Notes: a model not told the origin generated them from the letters alone. Shown: positions 44,398 through 54,428, numbered from the stretch's first letter. The stretch: DNA of 64,000 nt from Bacteroides sp. Marseille-P3684 (GCF_900291465.1 NZ_LT985808.1:2118575-2182574); one strand, 5' to 3'. Made by a program: numbers and translations.

Positions 44398-45996
44398 TCA
44401 TCGTTTGCATTTTGTGGCTGTCTCTTCAATGGGAAGTCCTGCTTTGTAGTTCTCAATGTAAGCATTGAATCCGGCAACATCTTCAGCCGTAGGTGCTATC
44501 TCAACACCTGCATTACCGGCAAACACTTTTTCTTCCAGGAAATCAGCCAAGGTCTGTCCGGCTGTATTGTTTACCAGGAATGAGGCGAGCAGAGCGATAC
44601 CCCATGCACCTCCTTCTCCTGCAGTTTCCATCACGGAGATCGGTGAATCGATGGCTGCTGCCAGCACGCGCTGACCCACGCCTTTGGTCTTGAACAGACC
44701 TCCGTGTCCCGTGATGCGGTCGACTTTGACTTTCTCTTGTTTGAAGAGGATGTCGTTGCCAATCTTCAGCACACCGACTGATGCATAAAGGTGGGCACGC
44801 ATGAAATTGGCAAGGTTGAACTTATCATTGGCGGAGCGCACAAAGAGGGGACGACCTTCCGCCAGTCCGGTGACGGGTTCACCTGAAATGTAATTATAGG
44901 ACAAGAGTCCGCCACAATCGGCATCACCTTGGAGGGCATGGTTGTAGAGCTTGCCGAAAATCTCGTTCATGTCTACGGGGATACCCAGCAACTCCTGATA
45001 CTCTTTGAAGAGATTGACCCATGCATTAAGGTCGGAGGTACAGTTGTTGCAGTGAACCATGGCCACGAGACTGCCGTCAGGAGTGGTTACCATATCAATC
45101 ATTTCGTAGGGCTTTGACAGGTCTTTCTCCAGGACAATCATGGAGAAGGAGGAAGTTCCGGCAGACACGTTGCCTGTGCGTTGTTTGACTGCATTGGTTG
45201 CTACCATGCCTGTGCCGGCATCTCCTTCAGGCGGGCAGACCGGAATGCCTGCTTTCAGATGACCGGAAACATCCAGTCGTCGTGCACCTTCGGCAGTCAG
45301 TTTGCCGGCATCTTCGCCCGCCAGTAATACTTTAGGCAGTATGTCCTGCACTTGCCAGCCGAATCCTTTGGGAGCAATGAGTTGATTGAACTTCTCAATC
45401 ATCGGTGCCGAATAGTTCTTTGTCTCCGGGTCGATGGGAAGCATGCCGGAAGCATCACCAATGCCCAATACTTTCTCTCCGGTCAGTTGCCAATGCACAT
45501 AGCCGGCAAGTGTAGTCAGGAAATGGATGTTACGGACGTGAGGCTCGTTGTTCAGGATTGCCTGATAGAGGTGAGAGATGCTCCAGCGGAGCGGAATATT
45601 GTATACGAACAGTTCAGATAAGGCTGCGGCAGCTTCTCCGGTGTTGGTATTTCTCCAGGTGCGGAATTCTGCAAGCAGGTTCCCTTCTTTGTCGAAAGGC
45701 ATGTAACCGTGCATCATGGCGCTGACGCCTAAGGCAGCCAAAGTCTCTATTTCAATGCCATATTGTTCCTTGACATTTGCGCGGAGGTCGGCATAGCAAT
45801 CTTGCAGACCGTTCCAGATAGCGTCCAGACTGTAGGTCCACAGACCATCGACGAGTTGGTTTTCCCAACTATGGCTTCCTTGAGCGATAGGTTTGTTGTC
45901 TTGGTCAATCAAAACAGCTTTGATACGTGTTGAGCCCAGTTCGATTCCGAGCATGGCTTTTCCTGTTTCGATGGTTGACTTTGCATCTAGTTTCAT
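44398..45996 (-). CDS. araB: L-ribulokinase (FGGY family)
   Basis: Phosphorylates L-ribulose at C5. 532 residues, FGGY carbohydrate kinase. The N-terminal phosphate-binding loop is [16 protein letters not shown] (near 17); [13 protein letters not shown] and [12 protein letters not shown] are the hinge and ADP-site segments; the C-terminal FGGY region is [17 protein letters not shown]. The non-AraB-type sequence is closer to xylulokinases, but linkage with araA, araD and the AraR regulator, as in the known Bacteroides arabinose cluster, supports ribulokinase. A 132-nt intercistronic gap with a large hairpin separates it from araA. Confidence 0.87.
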   Translation of the reverse strand: MKLDAKSTIETGKAMLGIELGSTRIKAVLIDQDNKPIAQGSHSWENQLVDGLWTYSLDAIWNGLQDCYADLRANVKEQYGIEIETLAALGVSAMMHGYMPFDKEGNLLAEFRTWRNTNTGEAAAALSELFVYNIPLRWSISHLYQAILNNEPHVRNIHFLTTLAGYVHWQLTGEKVLGIGDASGMLPIDPETKNYSAPMIEKFNQLIAPKGFGWQVQDILPKVLLAGEDAGKLTAEGARRLDVSGHLKAGIPVCPPEGDAGTGMVATNAVKQRTGNVSAGTSSFSMIVLEKDLSKPYEMIDMVTTPDGSLVAMVHCNNCTSDLNAWVNLFKEYQELLGIPVDMNEIFGKLYNHALQGDADCGGLLSYNYISGEPVTGLAEGRPLFVRSANDKFNLANFMRAHLYASVGVLKIGNDILFKQEKVKVDRITGHGGLFKTKGVGQRVLAAAIDSPISVMETAGEGGAWGIALLASFLVNNTAGQTLADFLEEKVFAGNAGVEIAPTAEDVAGFNAYIENYKAGLPIEETATKCKR

Positions 45997-46045
45997 ACGT
46001 AAAACCTGTAATTTAAGGTGCTATAATGAGATATGGAAAAAAGTA

Positions 46046-46117
46046 GAATTGGTTTGCGAAGGAACCGGTGTCATCGTGTGTTGCAGATGCCTGTTTGTTC
46101 CTGCCGCAAACCAATTC
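46046..46117. repeat. Large hairpin between araA and araB
   Basis: GAATTGGTTTGCG and its perfect complement CGCAAACCAATTC, enclosing GGAAC/GTTCC. It lies inside the presumed araA-araB transcript and may stabilise araA mRNA or attenuate araB; no T-run follows on the minus strand. Confidence 0.6.
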
Positions 46118-46128
46118 ATTATCAATTA

Positions 46129-47634
46129 TCAGCAAAGAGCTTTGTTGAGCATGTAGTAGATTTCGTTCATGCGCAACTCTTTCTTGAAGCTGCTGATGGT
46201 GGTGTCTTTGTTGATGTGAACCATTTCAATGCCTGCGATTTCTGCATAGTCTTCCCAATATTCGACTGTCAGGTCATAGGAGAAGCAGGAGTGGTGAGTT
46301 CCACCGGCGAGAATCCATGCACCTGCGCCAATCTCGAAGTTTGGCATCGGAATCCAAAGGGCGGAAGCCACGGGGAGCTTAGGCAGCGGTTTTGATTTGA
46401 TGCACTCTACGTCGTTGACGATCATGCGGAAACGGTTGCCGAGATCAACAATGGTAGCCGTTACACCTTGTCCTTGCTTGGAGGTGAATACCAGACGGGC
46501 TGTCTGGCTGTCAATGCCGATTGCCAGACGGTGTACTTCCAGCTTGGGACGATGTTCTGCGATGAGCGGGCAAACTTCGAGCATGTGTGCTTGAAGGATG
46601 GAGCTGTTTTCGCCGTCGAAGTTGAGGGTATAGTCTTCCAGGAACGAGCAACCCTTCTCCATGCCCTGACTCATGAACCACACGGTGCGGTAGAGAGCGG
46701 CAGACTTCCAGTCTCCTTCAGCGCCGAAGCCGTAGCCTTCAGCCATCAGTCGTTGAGAAGCGAGGCCGGGGATTTGGTCAAACAGACCAAGGTCGTCAAA
46801 GTTGGTTGTGAATCCTTTGGCACCTTTATCTTTCAGGATACCACGCAGGGCGATTTCAGCTTTGGCTGCGTTCCAGATTTTCGTGTATGCTTCGCTCTTG
46901 GTGTCTTCCAGTGCAGCATCATGTTCGTAGAGTTTGAAGTAGGTGTCCACGAGTGCCTTCACTTCTTCGTCCGTAGCTTTCTTGTAATATTCCATCAAGT
47001 CGTTCACCGGACAATAGTCTACGTGGTAACCCAAACGTTGTTCGGCTTCCACTTTATCGCCGTCGGTTACGGCTACATTGTTCATCTGGTCGCCAAAGCG
47101 GAGGATCAGCATATCTTGAGAATCAGCCCATCCGGCGCAGACACGCATCCAGACAGCAATCTTGTGCAGTGTATTCTCATCCTTCCAATAGCCTACAACC
47201 ACTTTGCGACGGATACGCATGCGGGTGCAGATATGCCCGAACTCGCGGTCGCCGTGAGCAGATTGGTTGAGGTTCATGAAATCCATATCCATGGTATCCC
47301 AAGGTATTTCCTTGTTGAACTGGGTATGCAGGTGAAGCAGGGGTTTCTTGAATTGCTGCAAGCCGTGAATCCACATCTTTGCCGGAGAGAAAGTATGCAT
47401 CCAAGTGATGACACCGATACATTTGTCATCATTGTTGGCAGCCTTGAATACGGTCTCCACTTCTTTAGAGGAGTTTACTGTGCCTTTATATACAACTTTG
47501 ACAGGCAATTTCCCGGAATTGTTCAAGCCTGCAACCATTTCATTGGAATGTGCGTCAACAGCAACAACAGCGTCACCTCCATAAAGGAGCTGTGCTCCGG
47601 TGACGAACCATACTTCATAATTTTCGAAAGCCAT
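46129..47634 (-). CDS. araA: L-arabinose isomerase
   Basis: Converts L-arabinose to L-ribulose, first catabolic step, with Mn2+. 501 residues, the length of AraA. VWFVTGAQLLYG is the N-terminal hallmark. GVITWMHTFSPAKMWIHGLQ (near 94), the metal-site region with EGYGFGAEGDWKSAALYR (near 305) and EDYTLNF, and SALWIPMPNFEIGAGAWILAGGTHHSCFSY near the C-terminus are all conserved. It is the first gene of the araA-araB-tkt unit, preceded by a 900-bp intergenic region. Confidence 0.96.
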   Translation of the reverse strand: MAFENYEVWFVTGAQLLYGGDAVVAVDAHSNEMVAGLNNSGKLPVKVVYKGTVNSSKEVETVFKAANNDDKCIGVITWMHTFSPAKMWIHGLQQFKKPLLHLHTQFNKEIPWDTMDMDFMNLNQSAHGDREFGHICTRMRIRRKVVVGYWKDENTLHKIAVWMRVCAGWADSQDMLILRFGDQMNNVAVTDGDKVEAEQRLGYHVDYCPVNDLMEYYKKATDEEVKALVDTYFKLYEHDAALEDTKSEAYTKIWNAAKAEIALRGILKDKGAKGFTTNFDDLGLFDQIPGLASQRLMAEGYGFGAEGDWKSAALYRTVWFMSQGMEKGCSFLEDYTLNFDGENSSILQAHMLEVCPLIAEHRPKLEVHRLAIGIDSQTARLVFTSKQGQGVTATIVDLGNRFRMIVNDVECIKSKPLPKLPVASALWIPMPNFEIGAGAWILAGGTHHSCFSYDLTVEYWEDYAEIAGIEMVHINKDTTISSFKKELRMNEIYYMLNKALC

Positions 47635-48477
47635 AGTATTGTATTTTATTGGTTATATTGATTGATAATTCTTTGTTTTCAGTGTTTAAAAGTACGTAGT
47701 AATATTTAGATTTTCGAAAAAGTGTCGGGATATTTGCTGTTTATTCATAATTTTTAAAGGATAAGAAGTGTAAAAGTGCCCATTATATGTTGTGCGGCAT
47801 CTTTCAGTGTACGCGAAGGTCCTTACAGGTGTGGTTCCGTCTGCATCGGAGTTCATATTCTTCTTGTATTTTTCAGTGCGAGTCGGTCCCTGTCATTTTG
47901 TCAAAATGTCAAATGCAGCTTTCCATTCGGCTGTATTTTATCCCTGAAATCAGGATGTGATTGGAGCAAATCTTTCCAGGTGATGAGCAGCATGCAGATG
48001 GATACTCTGTCAGTTGTTTGAGTGCTCTTTTGTGCTTTTCTATCTTTTTGCCAGTAGTCACGGATAGCTTACTTTTGGAATTTTGGGGAGGAAACTGCAA
48101 AAATCAGATTCCCGAACGGATAAATTCAGACTTCTCCCGTTGTTTTTACAGGTTTCCTGCCGTGAAACTTCGATTTTCCGGCATCGCTTTTGTATTTCGA
48201 TGCGACGAATTGCATGTTTCCCGGCGGGATTTTCCCTGTTTCCGCGAGATATAGTGCTAAGTTTTCTGAAATAAACCCCTTCATTCAAGCCAAATGTTAA
48301 ATCAGATTAGCAGTTGAATACTCCTGATGCTTGAGTACCTTCAAACGTTTGTTTGCGGAAACCTTCCTTTTGCTTGATTTTGTTAGCGGGACCATCGGTA
48401 TAGGTTTCCTTTTGATGATTGCCTTTTACCCTGAAGTCGACTGATTGGGGTTGAATGTTTTCGCGGACCCAATACAG
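47635..48477. other. Long intergenic region between araD terminator and araA
   Basis: About 840 bp with no convincing gene on either strand; frames here are short and unlike proteins. The araA promoter should be here; a near-consensus minus-strand TACTTTTA is at about 47690, one mismatch from TAnnTTTG. The region 48100-48250 has short repeated TTTCC/CCGGC tracts but no strong hairpin. Such length suggests a regulated leader or a decayed gene; I see no clear remnant. Confidence 0.45.
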
Positions 48478-48514
48478 AAAAACGCCGTGGCAATTTGGGG
48501 AAATTACCACGGCG
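48478..48514 (-). terminator. Terminator of the galM-araP-araR-araD operon
   Basis: CGCCGTGG plus AATTT form a 14-bp stem with one mismatch around a CCCC loop, followed on the minus strand by TTTTTC. It lies 28 nt after the araD stop. Confidence 0.85.
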
Positions 48515-48541
48515 TCAGGTTGTATCATGAACAGTTGGTCG

Positions 48542-49234
48542 TTATTTCTTCTTTTGTCCGTAGTAGGCATTCGGACCGTGTTTACGGCTGAAATGCTTTT
48601 CTACCAGCAGCTGGTTCATGGTGAGGTTGGGGTTGACACTGTAGGCGATGCTTGCCATCTTGGCCACTTGTTCCATGACGACTGCATTGTGAACGGCTTC
48701 GTGAGCATCTTTTCCCCAGGCAAACGGACCGTGGTTCTTCACCAATACGCCCGGTGTGTGTACGGGGTTCATGCCTTCAAAGCGCTTCACGATGACATTG
48801 CCTGTTTCCAGCTCATAGTTGCCTTCCACTTCTTCGCGTGTCATGTCAGCCGTGCAGGGGATTGCCTTATAGAAATAGTCTGCATGTGTCGTGCCGATGT
48901 TGGGGATGTCTATGCCGGCTTGTGCCCATGCGGTGGCGTAGGTAGAGTGGGTGTGGACCACTCCGCCAATCTCGGGGAAAGCCTTGTAGAGCACCAGGTG
49001 GGTGGGAGTATCCGACGACGGATTGAGGTCGCCTTCAACCACCTTGCCGTCCAAGTCTACAACGACCATGTCGCTGGCTTTCATAATGTCATAGCTTACG
49101 CCGCTTGGTTTGATGACGACCAGGCCACTTTCACGGTCAATGCCTGAGACGTTGCCCCAAGTGAATATGACCAAGCCATGCTTCACCAAGTCGAGGTTTG
49201 CTTGGAATACTTTTTCTTTTAATGCTTCTAACAT
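48542..49234 (-). CDS. araD: L-ribulose-5-phosphate 4-epimerase
   Basis: Converts L-ribulose 5-phosphate to D-xylulose 5-phosphate. 230 residues, class II aldolase/epimerase fold. [21 protein letters not shown] (near 26), the Zn-binding [14 protein letters not shown] (near 93, two His) and [12 protein letters not shown] (near 167, third His) are present. The start at 49234 ([10 protein letters not shown]) is the conserved N-terminus; an ORF running further upstream overlaps the end of araR and is not needed. It is the last gene of the araR operon. Confidence 0.95.
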   Translation of the reverse strand: MLEALKEKVFQANLDLVKHGLVIFTWGNVSGIDRESGLVVIKPSGVSYDIMKASDMVVVDLDGKVVEGDLNPSSDTPTHLVLYKAFPEIGGVVHTHSTYATAWAQAGIDIPNIGTTHADYFYKAIPCTADMTREEVEGNYELETGNVIVKRFEGMNPVHTPGVLVKNHGPFAWGKDAHEAVHNAVVMEQVAKMASIAYSVNPNLTMNQLLVEKHFSRKHGPNAYYGQKKK

Positions 49235-49259
49235 GGTTATATTGCTTTTATAAAGTTTC

Positions 49260-49937
49260 TTATAATTTGAATTTAAGAGATTTGGAATAGATGTGGTTGT
49301 TGAACCTATACAAACGCGCTCCTCTACGAGAGCTTTTTTTATCAATCAGTTCCGTCTGTTCGATGAAGTCCATGTCTGCCACTTTCTTGCGGAAGTTCCG
49401 TTTGTCGATGGGACAGTCATAAATCGCTTCATAGAGACTTTGCAACTGAGTCAATGTGAAAAGTTCAGGTAATAGATTAAAGCTTATGGGGGCGGACGAT
49501 GCTTTCCGTCTCATTTGTTCCCGTGCTTTCTCAATCATTTCTTCATGGTCGAACAGCAGGTGAGGGAGTTCATCGATTCTTGCCCAGTATCCGTTGTGCT
49601 CTTCTACGCATTTCTTATCGTAATCCTGGATGTTGATAAGTGCATAGTAGGCAACGGAGATAACCCGCTCTTCGGGTTCGCGATGCACAGCGCCGAACGT
49701 GCCTACCTGTTCCATGTAGACTTCGTTCAGCCCTGTGTATTCGCGTAATACCCGTTTTGCGGCATTGTCGACGCTTTCATCGTTTTGTACAAATCCACCC
49801 ATTAAAGACCAAGCTCCAAAGAAGGGCTCCATGTTCCGTTTGAGAAGAAGCAGGCTGAGCCCGTCTTTGTTAAATCCAAAAATGATGCAGTCTACTGCAA
49901 CGTGAAACTTCGGATGTATATCATAATAGGTGGCCAT
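49260..49937 (-). CDS. araR: AraR, Nudix-type transcriptional regulator of arabinose use
   Basis: A 225-residue regulator of the NrtR/AraR type: an N-terminal Nudix fold (about 1-140), here used to sense a ligand, and a C-terminal winged helix (about 150-225, [19 protein letters not shown], then [11 protein letters not shown]). The Nudix box is degenerate: [20 protein letters not shown] keeps the first Gly and Glu but has RV and RE where the catalytic REVxEE should be, so hydrolase activity is unlikely. In Bacteroides thetaiotaomicron a homologue represses arabinose genes and is released by arabinose. Position between araP and araD matches that cluster. Confidence 0.88.
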   Translation of the reverse strand: MATYYDIHPKFHVAVDCIIFGFNKDGLSLLLLKRNMEPFFGAWSLMGGFVQNDESVDNAAKRVLREYTGLNEVYMEQVGTFGAVHREPEERVISVAYYALINIQDYDKKCVEEHNGYWARIDELPHLLFDHEEMIEKAREQMRRKASSAPISFNLLPELFTLTQLQSLYEAIYDCPIDKRNFRKKVADMDFIEQTELIDKKSSRRGARLYRFNNHIYSKSLKFKL

Positions 49938-49963
49938 ATTGCAGAATGGGTTTTAGAGGTTGA

Positions 49964-51919
49964 TTACCAAAGTGCAATATAAAGGATAGCCAGAATGATG
50001 ACCACCAAGGCTGAGCCAATGGTGAAGCTGCGGTCGGAACGGAAGAGTGACAGGTCGATTGCCACGGCTTTGCCGTCCTGAACGGTGTCGAGTGCGTTCG
50101 AACGCAGGTAAATCCACAACGACAGGAAGAAGGTTCCCAGGAAGAAGATGGCTTCGAATCCGTAATTCTTCAACAGGGTGATGTCGCCGAAGAAGACGAT
50201 GCAGCCAATGAGGAAGCAGATGATGGCGAGCACCAGCATCACGTTGCCCCAGAAGAGCTGCGTCTTCGTGGTGTGTGCATCAAGCTGGTCGGCTTTCACG
50301 GTCTTGTTGCTCATGTAGGACAGGGTGAAGAAGAGTACCACCAGCACCATGAACACATAGCCCATGCGGAGCAGGAACGGAGTGCCCGGCATCATGAACT
50401 TGAAGGCAATACTGAAGACGAAAGTACCGATGGCTGTTACAACAGCAGCTACACCGGAAGCACGTTTCCACAGCAAGCCCAGACCGAAGATGACTACGAC
50501 ACCCGGATAAACGAAGCCGGAGTATTCCTGGATAATCTGGAATGCCTGGTCAGCACCGCCCATGATGGGATATACAGCCAACAGTGCGATTACAAGTGAT
50601 GCCAATGAAGTCAGACGACCGACATTGACCAGTTTCTTTTCAGAAGCAGTCTTGTTGATGAACTTCTTGTAGATATCCATCGTGAAGATGGTCGAGGTCG
50701 AGTTGAACATGGAGGCCAGTGAGGAGATGACTGCCGCTGCCAATGCCGCAAACGACAGACCTTTGACAACCGTCGGAGTGAAGTTGCGGATGAGGAACGG
50801 ATAAGCATCGTCGGAACGCTCGATGGCGCCGGCAAGAGTCTGGGTCAGTTCAGGCTGGTAGTTCACGATGTAGAAGGCACAAACGCCCGGGATACATACG
50901 ATGAAGGGGATCAGAATCTTCAGGAAGGCTGCGAAAATCATACCTTTCTTGGCCTCTGCAAGGCTCTTGGCTGCCAGACCTTTCTGGATGATGTACTGGT
51001 TGAAGCCCCAGTAGCCCAAGTTGGTCAACCACAATGCACCAACGATGACGGTGATACCCGGAATATCGAAATAGGGGTCAGAGGGTTGGGTTGCCGTACC
51101 TTCGAGCACCGGATACAAGTCGGCATTACGTTCGACAACCAGGTTGAAGTGGGTGTCTCCCGGTATGCTTGACAAGTGTCCCATGATATAGCTCAAGGCA
51201 TCCAAGGCACCATTCAGTTCGAGTTTGGTAGAGATGACGTCAAGGGCAGCATAGGCAGTTACCAGACCACCGCCGACGAGGAAGGTCACCTGCATCACAT
51301 CGGTCCAAGCCACGGAAGCCAGACCACCGTAGATGGAGTAAGCACCCGCGATGAGGAAGAGCAGGAGGATGATGACCAGTAATGTCATGTCGACCTGCAT
51401 GCCCAGCAAGACTGCGGGAGTGGCGGGCAAGCCCAGAATCTGTTTGATGGCCAATGCGCCCAACCAAGCCACGGAGGTCAGGTTGATGAATACATAGAGG
51501 AAGAGCCAGAAGATGGAGAAAGCCAGACCCACGCCCCAGTTGTAACGTTCACTCAGGAACTGGGGAATGGTGAATATCTTGCGCTTGATCATCACCGGCA
51601 ACAGGAACTTTGCTACGACAATCAGGGTTGCTGCAGCCATCAACTCGTAGGCTGCCATGGCAATACCTGATTTGAAAGCTGAACCGGACATTCCGATGAA
51701 CTGTTCGGCAGAGATGTTGGCGGCAATCAAGGAGGCACCCACAGCCCACCATGTCAGTGTGTTTCCCGCCAGGAAGTAGTCGCTGGACGATTTTTCTTCT
51801 CCTTTCTTTCCACGGGAGAGGAAAATTCCCAATCCGACGAGGAGGACAATGTAGGCTGCAAATACGAGGTAATCCGCAGTAGCAAAGCCATTGTTTTTTA
51901 GAGCTTCTAGTATTTCCAT
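49964..51919 (-). CDS. araP: Sodium/arabinose symporter (SSS family)
   Basis: Inner-membrane importer of 651 residues with about 14 helices, SSS/SGLT family. N-terminal DYFLAGNTLTWWAVGASLIAANISAEQFIGMSG is the family signature; GGLASVAWTDVMQ (near 200) and NSTSTIFTMDIYKKF (near 404) are typical. The substrate is inferred as L-arabinose from its place between galM and araR in the arabinose operon and from the corresponding Bacteroides gene. It starts 50 nt after the mutarotase stop. Confidence 0.9.
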   Translation of the reverse strand: MEILEALKNNGFATADYLVFAAYIVLLVGLGIFLSRGKKGEEKSSSDYFLAGNTLTWWAVGASLIAANISAEQFIGMSGSAFKSGIAMAAYELMAAATLIVVAKFLLPVMIKRKIFTIPQFLSERYNWGVGLAFSIFWLFLYVFINLTSVAWLGALAIKQILGLPATPAVLLGMQVDMTLLVIILLLFLIAGAYSIYGGLASVAWTDVMQVTFLVGGGLVTAYAALDVISTKLELNGALDALSYIMGHLSSIPGDTHFNLVVERNADLYPVLEGTATQPSDPYFDIPGITVIVGALWLTNLGYWGFNQYIIQKGLAAKSLAEAKKGMIFAAFLKILIPFIVCIPGVCAFYIVNYQPELTQTLAGAIERSDDAYPFLIRNFTPTVVKGLSFAALAAAVISSLASMFNSTSTIFTMDIYKKFINKTASEKKLVNVGRLTSLASLVIALLAVYPIMGGADQAFQIIQEYSGFVYPGVVVIFGLGLLWKRASGVAAVVTAIGTFVFSIAFKFMMPGTPFLLRMGYVFMVLVVLFFTLSYMSNKTVKADQLDAHTTKTQLFWGNVMLVLAIICFLIGCIVFFGDITLLKNYGFEAIFFLGTFFLSLWIYLRSNALDTVQDGKAVAIDLSLFRSDRSFTIGSALVVIILAILYIALW

Positions 51920-51969
51920 AGTAGATTACTTATGTTTTTTAAGTTATTGGTTTTAAGAGTTAGGGAAGT

Positions 51970-53106
51970 TTACTTTTCTACGCCAAATTTGAAGATGCAA
52001 TGGCTTTGGTAGGTTTGGCCCGGTTCAAGGATGACGGACGGCCACTGGGGCTTGTTGGGGCTGTCGGGATAGTGCTGGGACTCCAGGCAGAGACCTACAC
52101 GCTGCTGATAGACGATGCCTTTCTTTCCAGTCACTGTACCGTCAAGGAAGTTGCCGGTATAAACTTGGATACCCGGTTCGTCGGTGTAGACTTCCAAGGT
52201 AATGCCGGTTGAGGGGCAGACAACGCGTGCAGCCACTTCCTCCATGTTTCCTTTCGTGTTGAGCACATAGTTGTGGTCGATACCCATGCCGAATTTGACT
52301 TGTTCGTTGGTCATGTCAATGCCTTCATTGATGGATTTTGCATTTTTGAAGTTCATGCTGTTGCCTTCCAGGGCGAGCATTTCACCGGTAGTCATGAAGG
52401 TGCTGTCGACCGGGGTGATGCTGTCTGCATTGACATACAGGATATTGTCGGTGATTGTGTTCTGCGGATTGCCGGACAGGTTGAAATAGGAGTGGTTGGT
52501 CATGTTGATAACCGTCTTCTTGTCGGTCGTTGCATCATATTTGATGTCAATGCTGTTGTCGCCTTTGAGCGTATAGGTTACGTGGGCGGTTACGTTTCCG
52601 GGGAAGTTGTTGTCTCCGTCAGGAGATTGCATGGTCAGTTGCAGCGTGCTGTCATTAACCTGTTGTCCGGCGTAGACCTGATATTGCCATCCGGTGGGAC
52701 CACCGTGGAGGCAGTGTCCGTAGTTGTTCTGCGGCAACTGGATCGTGTCGCCGTCGAGGACCAGCTTGCCCTGATTGATGCGGTTGGCATAACGTCCGAT
52801 GGCAGCACCGAAGTCGCTTGGGACATTGATGTAGTCGGCAATGCTGTCGAAGCCGAGTACCACGTCCTTCATTTCACCGTTCTTGTCCGGTACCATGATG
52901 GATACGATGCGTCCGCCAAAGTTGGTGATGCATACCTCCATGCCGTTGGCGTTGGTCAAGGTGTACAATTGTGTTTGTTTCCCGTTTACTTCAGCCTGGA
53001 AGTTTTTCGGATTAAGCCCTGACTGGGTGAGGGCTTCTTGCTGGGGTGTACATGCAAAGGTTGCCATGCATGCGCCCGCAAATAAAAGTTTACTTAAAGT
53101 TTTCAT
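51970..53106 (-). CDS. galM: Aldose 1-epimerase, lipoprotein form
   Basis: Interconverts alpha and beta anomers of aldoses. 378 residues starting MKTLSKLLFAG with a lipobox at ACMATFAC (Cys near residue 19), so this copy is a periplasmic or outer-membrane lipoprotein. That would let it equilibrate sugars before uptake by AraP, whose gene follows. GalM motifs: NFGGRIVSIMVPDK, GRYANRI (near 105), NMTNHSYFNLSG (catalytic His, near 201) and the catalytic Glu in SVILEPGQTYQ near the C-terminus. It is the first gene of the araR operon. A second, cytoplasmic galM lies beyond galK. Confidence 0.93.
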   Translation of the reverse strand: MKTLSKLLFAGACMATFACTPQQEALTQSGLNPKNFQAEVNGKQTQLYTLTNANGMEVCITNFGGRIVSIMVPDKNGEMKDVVLGFDSIADYINVPSDFGAAIGRYANRINQGKLVLDGDTIQLPQNNYGHCLHGGPTGWQYQVYAGQQVNDSTLQLTMQSPDGDNNFPGNVTAHVTYTLKGDNSIDIKYDATTDKKTVINMTNHSYFNLSGNPQNTITDNILYVNADSITPVDSTFMTTGEMLALEGNSMNFKNAKSINEGIDMTNEQVKFGMGIDHNYVLNTKGNMEEVAARVVCPSTGITLEVYTDEPGIQVYTGNFLDGTVTGKKGIVYQQRVGLCLESQHYPDSPNKPQWPSVILEPGQTYQSHCIFKFGVEK

Positions 53107-53148
53107 CTCGTATAGGATAATTAGTAAATTCTTCTCGAATAAAACGCC

Positions 53149-53156
53149 CAAAATTA
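53149..53156 (-). promoter_or_regulatory. -7 box of the galM-araP-araR-araD operon
   Basis: TAATTTTG on the minus strand, 42 nt upstream of galM. The expected -33 region falls inside the palindrome at 53161-53205. Confidence 0.55.
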
Positions 53157-53160
53157 AGAC

Positions 53161-53205
53161 GAATGTTCAAGACAACGAAAGAATTTCGTATGTTCTTGAA
53201 CATTC
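53161..53205. promoter_or_regulatory. Operator-like palindrome upstream of the ara operon
   Basis: Perfect 12-bp arms GAATGTTCAAGA (53161-53172) and TCTTGAACATTC (53194-53205), enclosing a second inverted repeat ACGAAA/TTTCGT. It starts 5 nt upstream of the -7 box and so overlaps the -33 region, the best place for a repressor such as AraR. It also lies just after the galK stop, so a terminator hairpin is an alternative, though no T-run follows directly. Confidence 0.6.
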
Positions 53206-53227
53206 AAGTGTAAAATCTTCACTTTTG

Positions 53228-54382
53228 TTATTCGACTCGTCGTGCACCGTCACCTATAATTACATCATAGACCTTGGGAGTACGGTTGAATCTTTGGGCA
53301 AAGCTGGCTTTGGTCTCTCGGATGAATGCCTCATAAAGTTCTTCTTTGACGAGGTTGATGGTACAGCCTCCAAAGCCTCCGCCCATGACGCGCGAACCGG
53401 TGACACCGTGTTGGCGGGCGCATTCGTTGAGGAAGTCCAGCTCCTCGCAGCTGACTTCATAGAGCTTGCTCATGCCCTCGTGGGTCTCATACATTTTTTG
53501 TCCGACTGTCTCATAGTCTCCGCGCTCCAGGGCTTTGCAGACATCGAGCACGCGCTGGATTTCTTCGATGACGTATTCGGCGCGCATGTAGTCTTCCTCG
53601 CTGATGTCCGGTTTGGCCTCATTGAGCATATCCATGTTCGCATCGCGCAGGAATTCCACTTCCGGATGGTGTTTCCGGATGGCAGCGACAGCCGCCTCAC
53701 AGCTTTGCCGACGTTTGTTATAGGCTGACGATGCCAGCTCATGCTTGACGACCGAGTCGAGCAGGACAAGCTTGTAGCCTTCCGGTTTGAACGGGTAATA
53801 CTGATACTCCAGGCTGCGGCAATCCAGGCGGATCAGATGGTCACGCTTGCCGAATACGGAGGCAAACTGGTCCATGATGCCACACTTCACGCCACAGTAA
53901 TTGTGCTCAGTGGCTTGGCCCACCTGTGCCAGTGTGAACTTGTCGAGTTTGTTGTCGCCGAACAGGTCATTCAGGGCGTATGCATAGGTGCTTTCCAGAG
54001 CTGCCGACGATGACATGCCGGCTCCCAGAGGAACGTCTCCGGCAAAAGCCGTATTGAATCCTTTCACTTCGACACCACGCTTAATCATCTCGCGGCATAC
54101 GCCAAAGATGTAGCGTGCCCAGCTGGCGCGTGGAGCGTCTTCCTCGTTCAATCCAAACTCCACGTAATCTTTCAAGTCGATGGAGTAGGCGCGTACCTTG
54201 TCGGTCCCATTGGGCTTGAGCTCTGCCATCATGCCTTTGTCGATGGCTCCCGGGAATACGAATCCGCCATTGTAGTCGGTATGCTCACCGATGAGGTTGA
54301 TACGTCCGGGAGAGGTATACAGTGTTCCGGTAGTGCCGTCAAAGTGTTTGATGAAACGGCTTCTTACATGTTCGATATCCAT
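53228..54382 (-). CDS. galK: Galactokinase
   Basis: Phosphorylates galactose at C1. 384 residues, GHMP kinase. GRINLIGEHTDYNGG near residue 26 is the galactokinase signature, PLGAGMSSSAALES near 120 the ATP-binding motif, and GSRVMGGGFGGCTINLV near 338 the third GHMP motif. The start at 54382 (MDIEHVRSRF) is preferred; the frame continues 9 codons upstream. It forms a unit with the galM copy 46 nt upstream, transcribed from the promoter at 55546-55577. Confidence 0.95.
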   Translation of the reverse strand: MDIEHVRSRFIKHFDGTTGTLYTSPGRINLIGEHTDYNGGFVFPGAIDKGMMAELKPNGTDKVRAYSIDLKDYVEFGLNEEDAPRASWARYIFGVCREMIKRGVEVKGFNTAFAGDVPLGAGMSSSAALESTYAYALNDLFGDNKLDKFTLAQVGQATEHNYCGVKCGIMDQFASVFGKRDHLIRLDCRSLEYQYYPFKPEGYKLVLLDSVVKHELASSAYNKRRQSCEAAVAAIRKHHPEVEFLRDANMDMLNEAKPDISEEDYMRAEYVIEEIQRVLDVCKALERGDYETVGQKMYETHEGMSKLYEVSCEELDFLNECARQHGVTGSRVMGGGFGGCTINLVKEELYEAFIRETKASFAQRFNRTPKVYDVIIGDGARRVE

Positions 54383-54428
54383 AGTATGTTCAAATTCAGT
54401 TGTTAACAAAACAGGTTGATGATGCGGT

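Noticed and set aside
46468-47661. 397-codon plus-strand open frame opposite araA
   Set aside because: araA is unmistakable on the other strand and this frame shows no recognisable domain.
48307-48570. 87-codon minus-strand frame downstream of araD
   Set aside because: It overlaps the araD end and crosses the araD terminator; no protein-like features.
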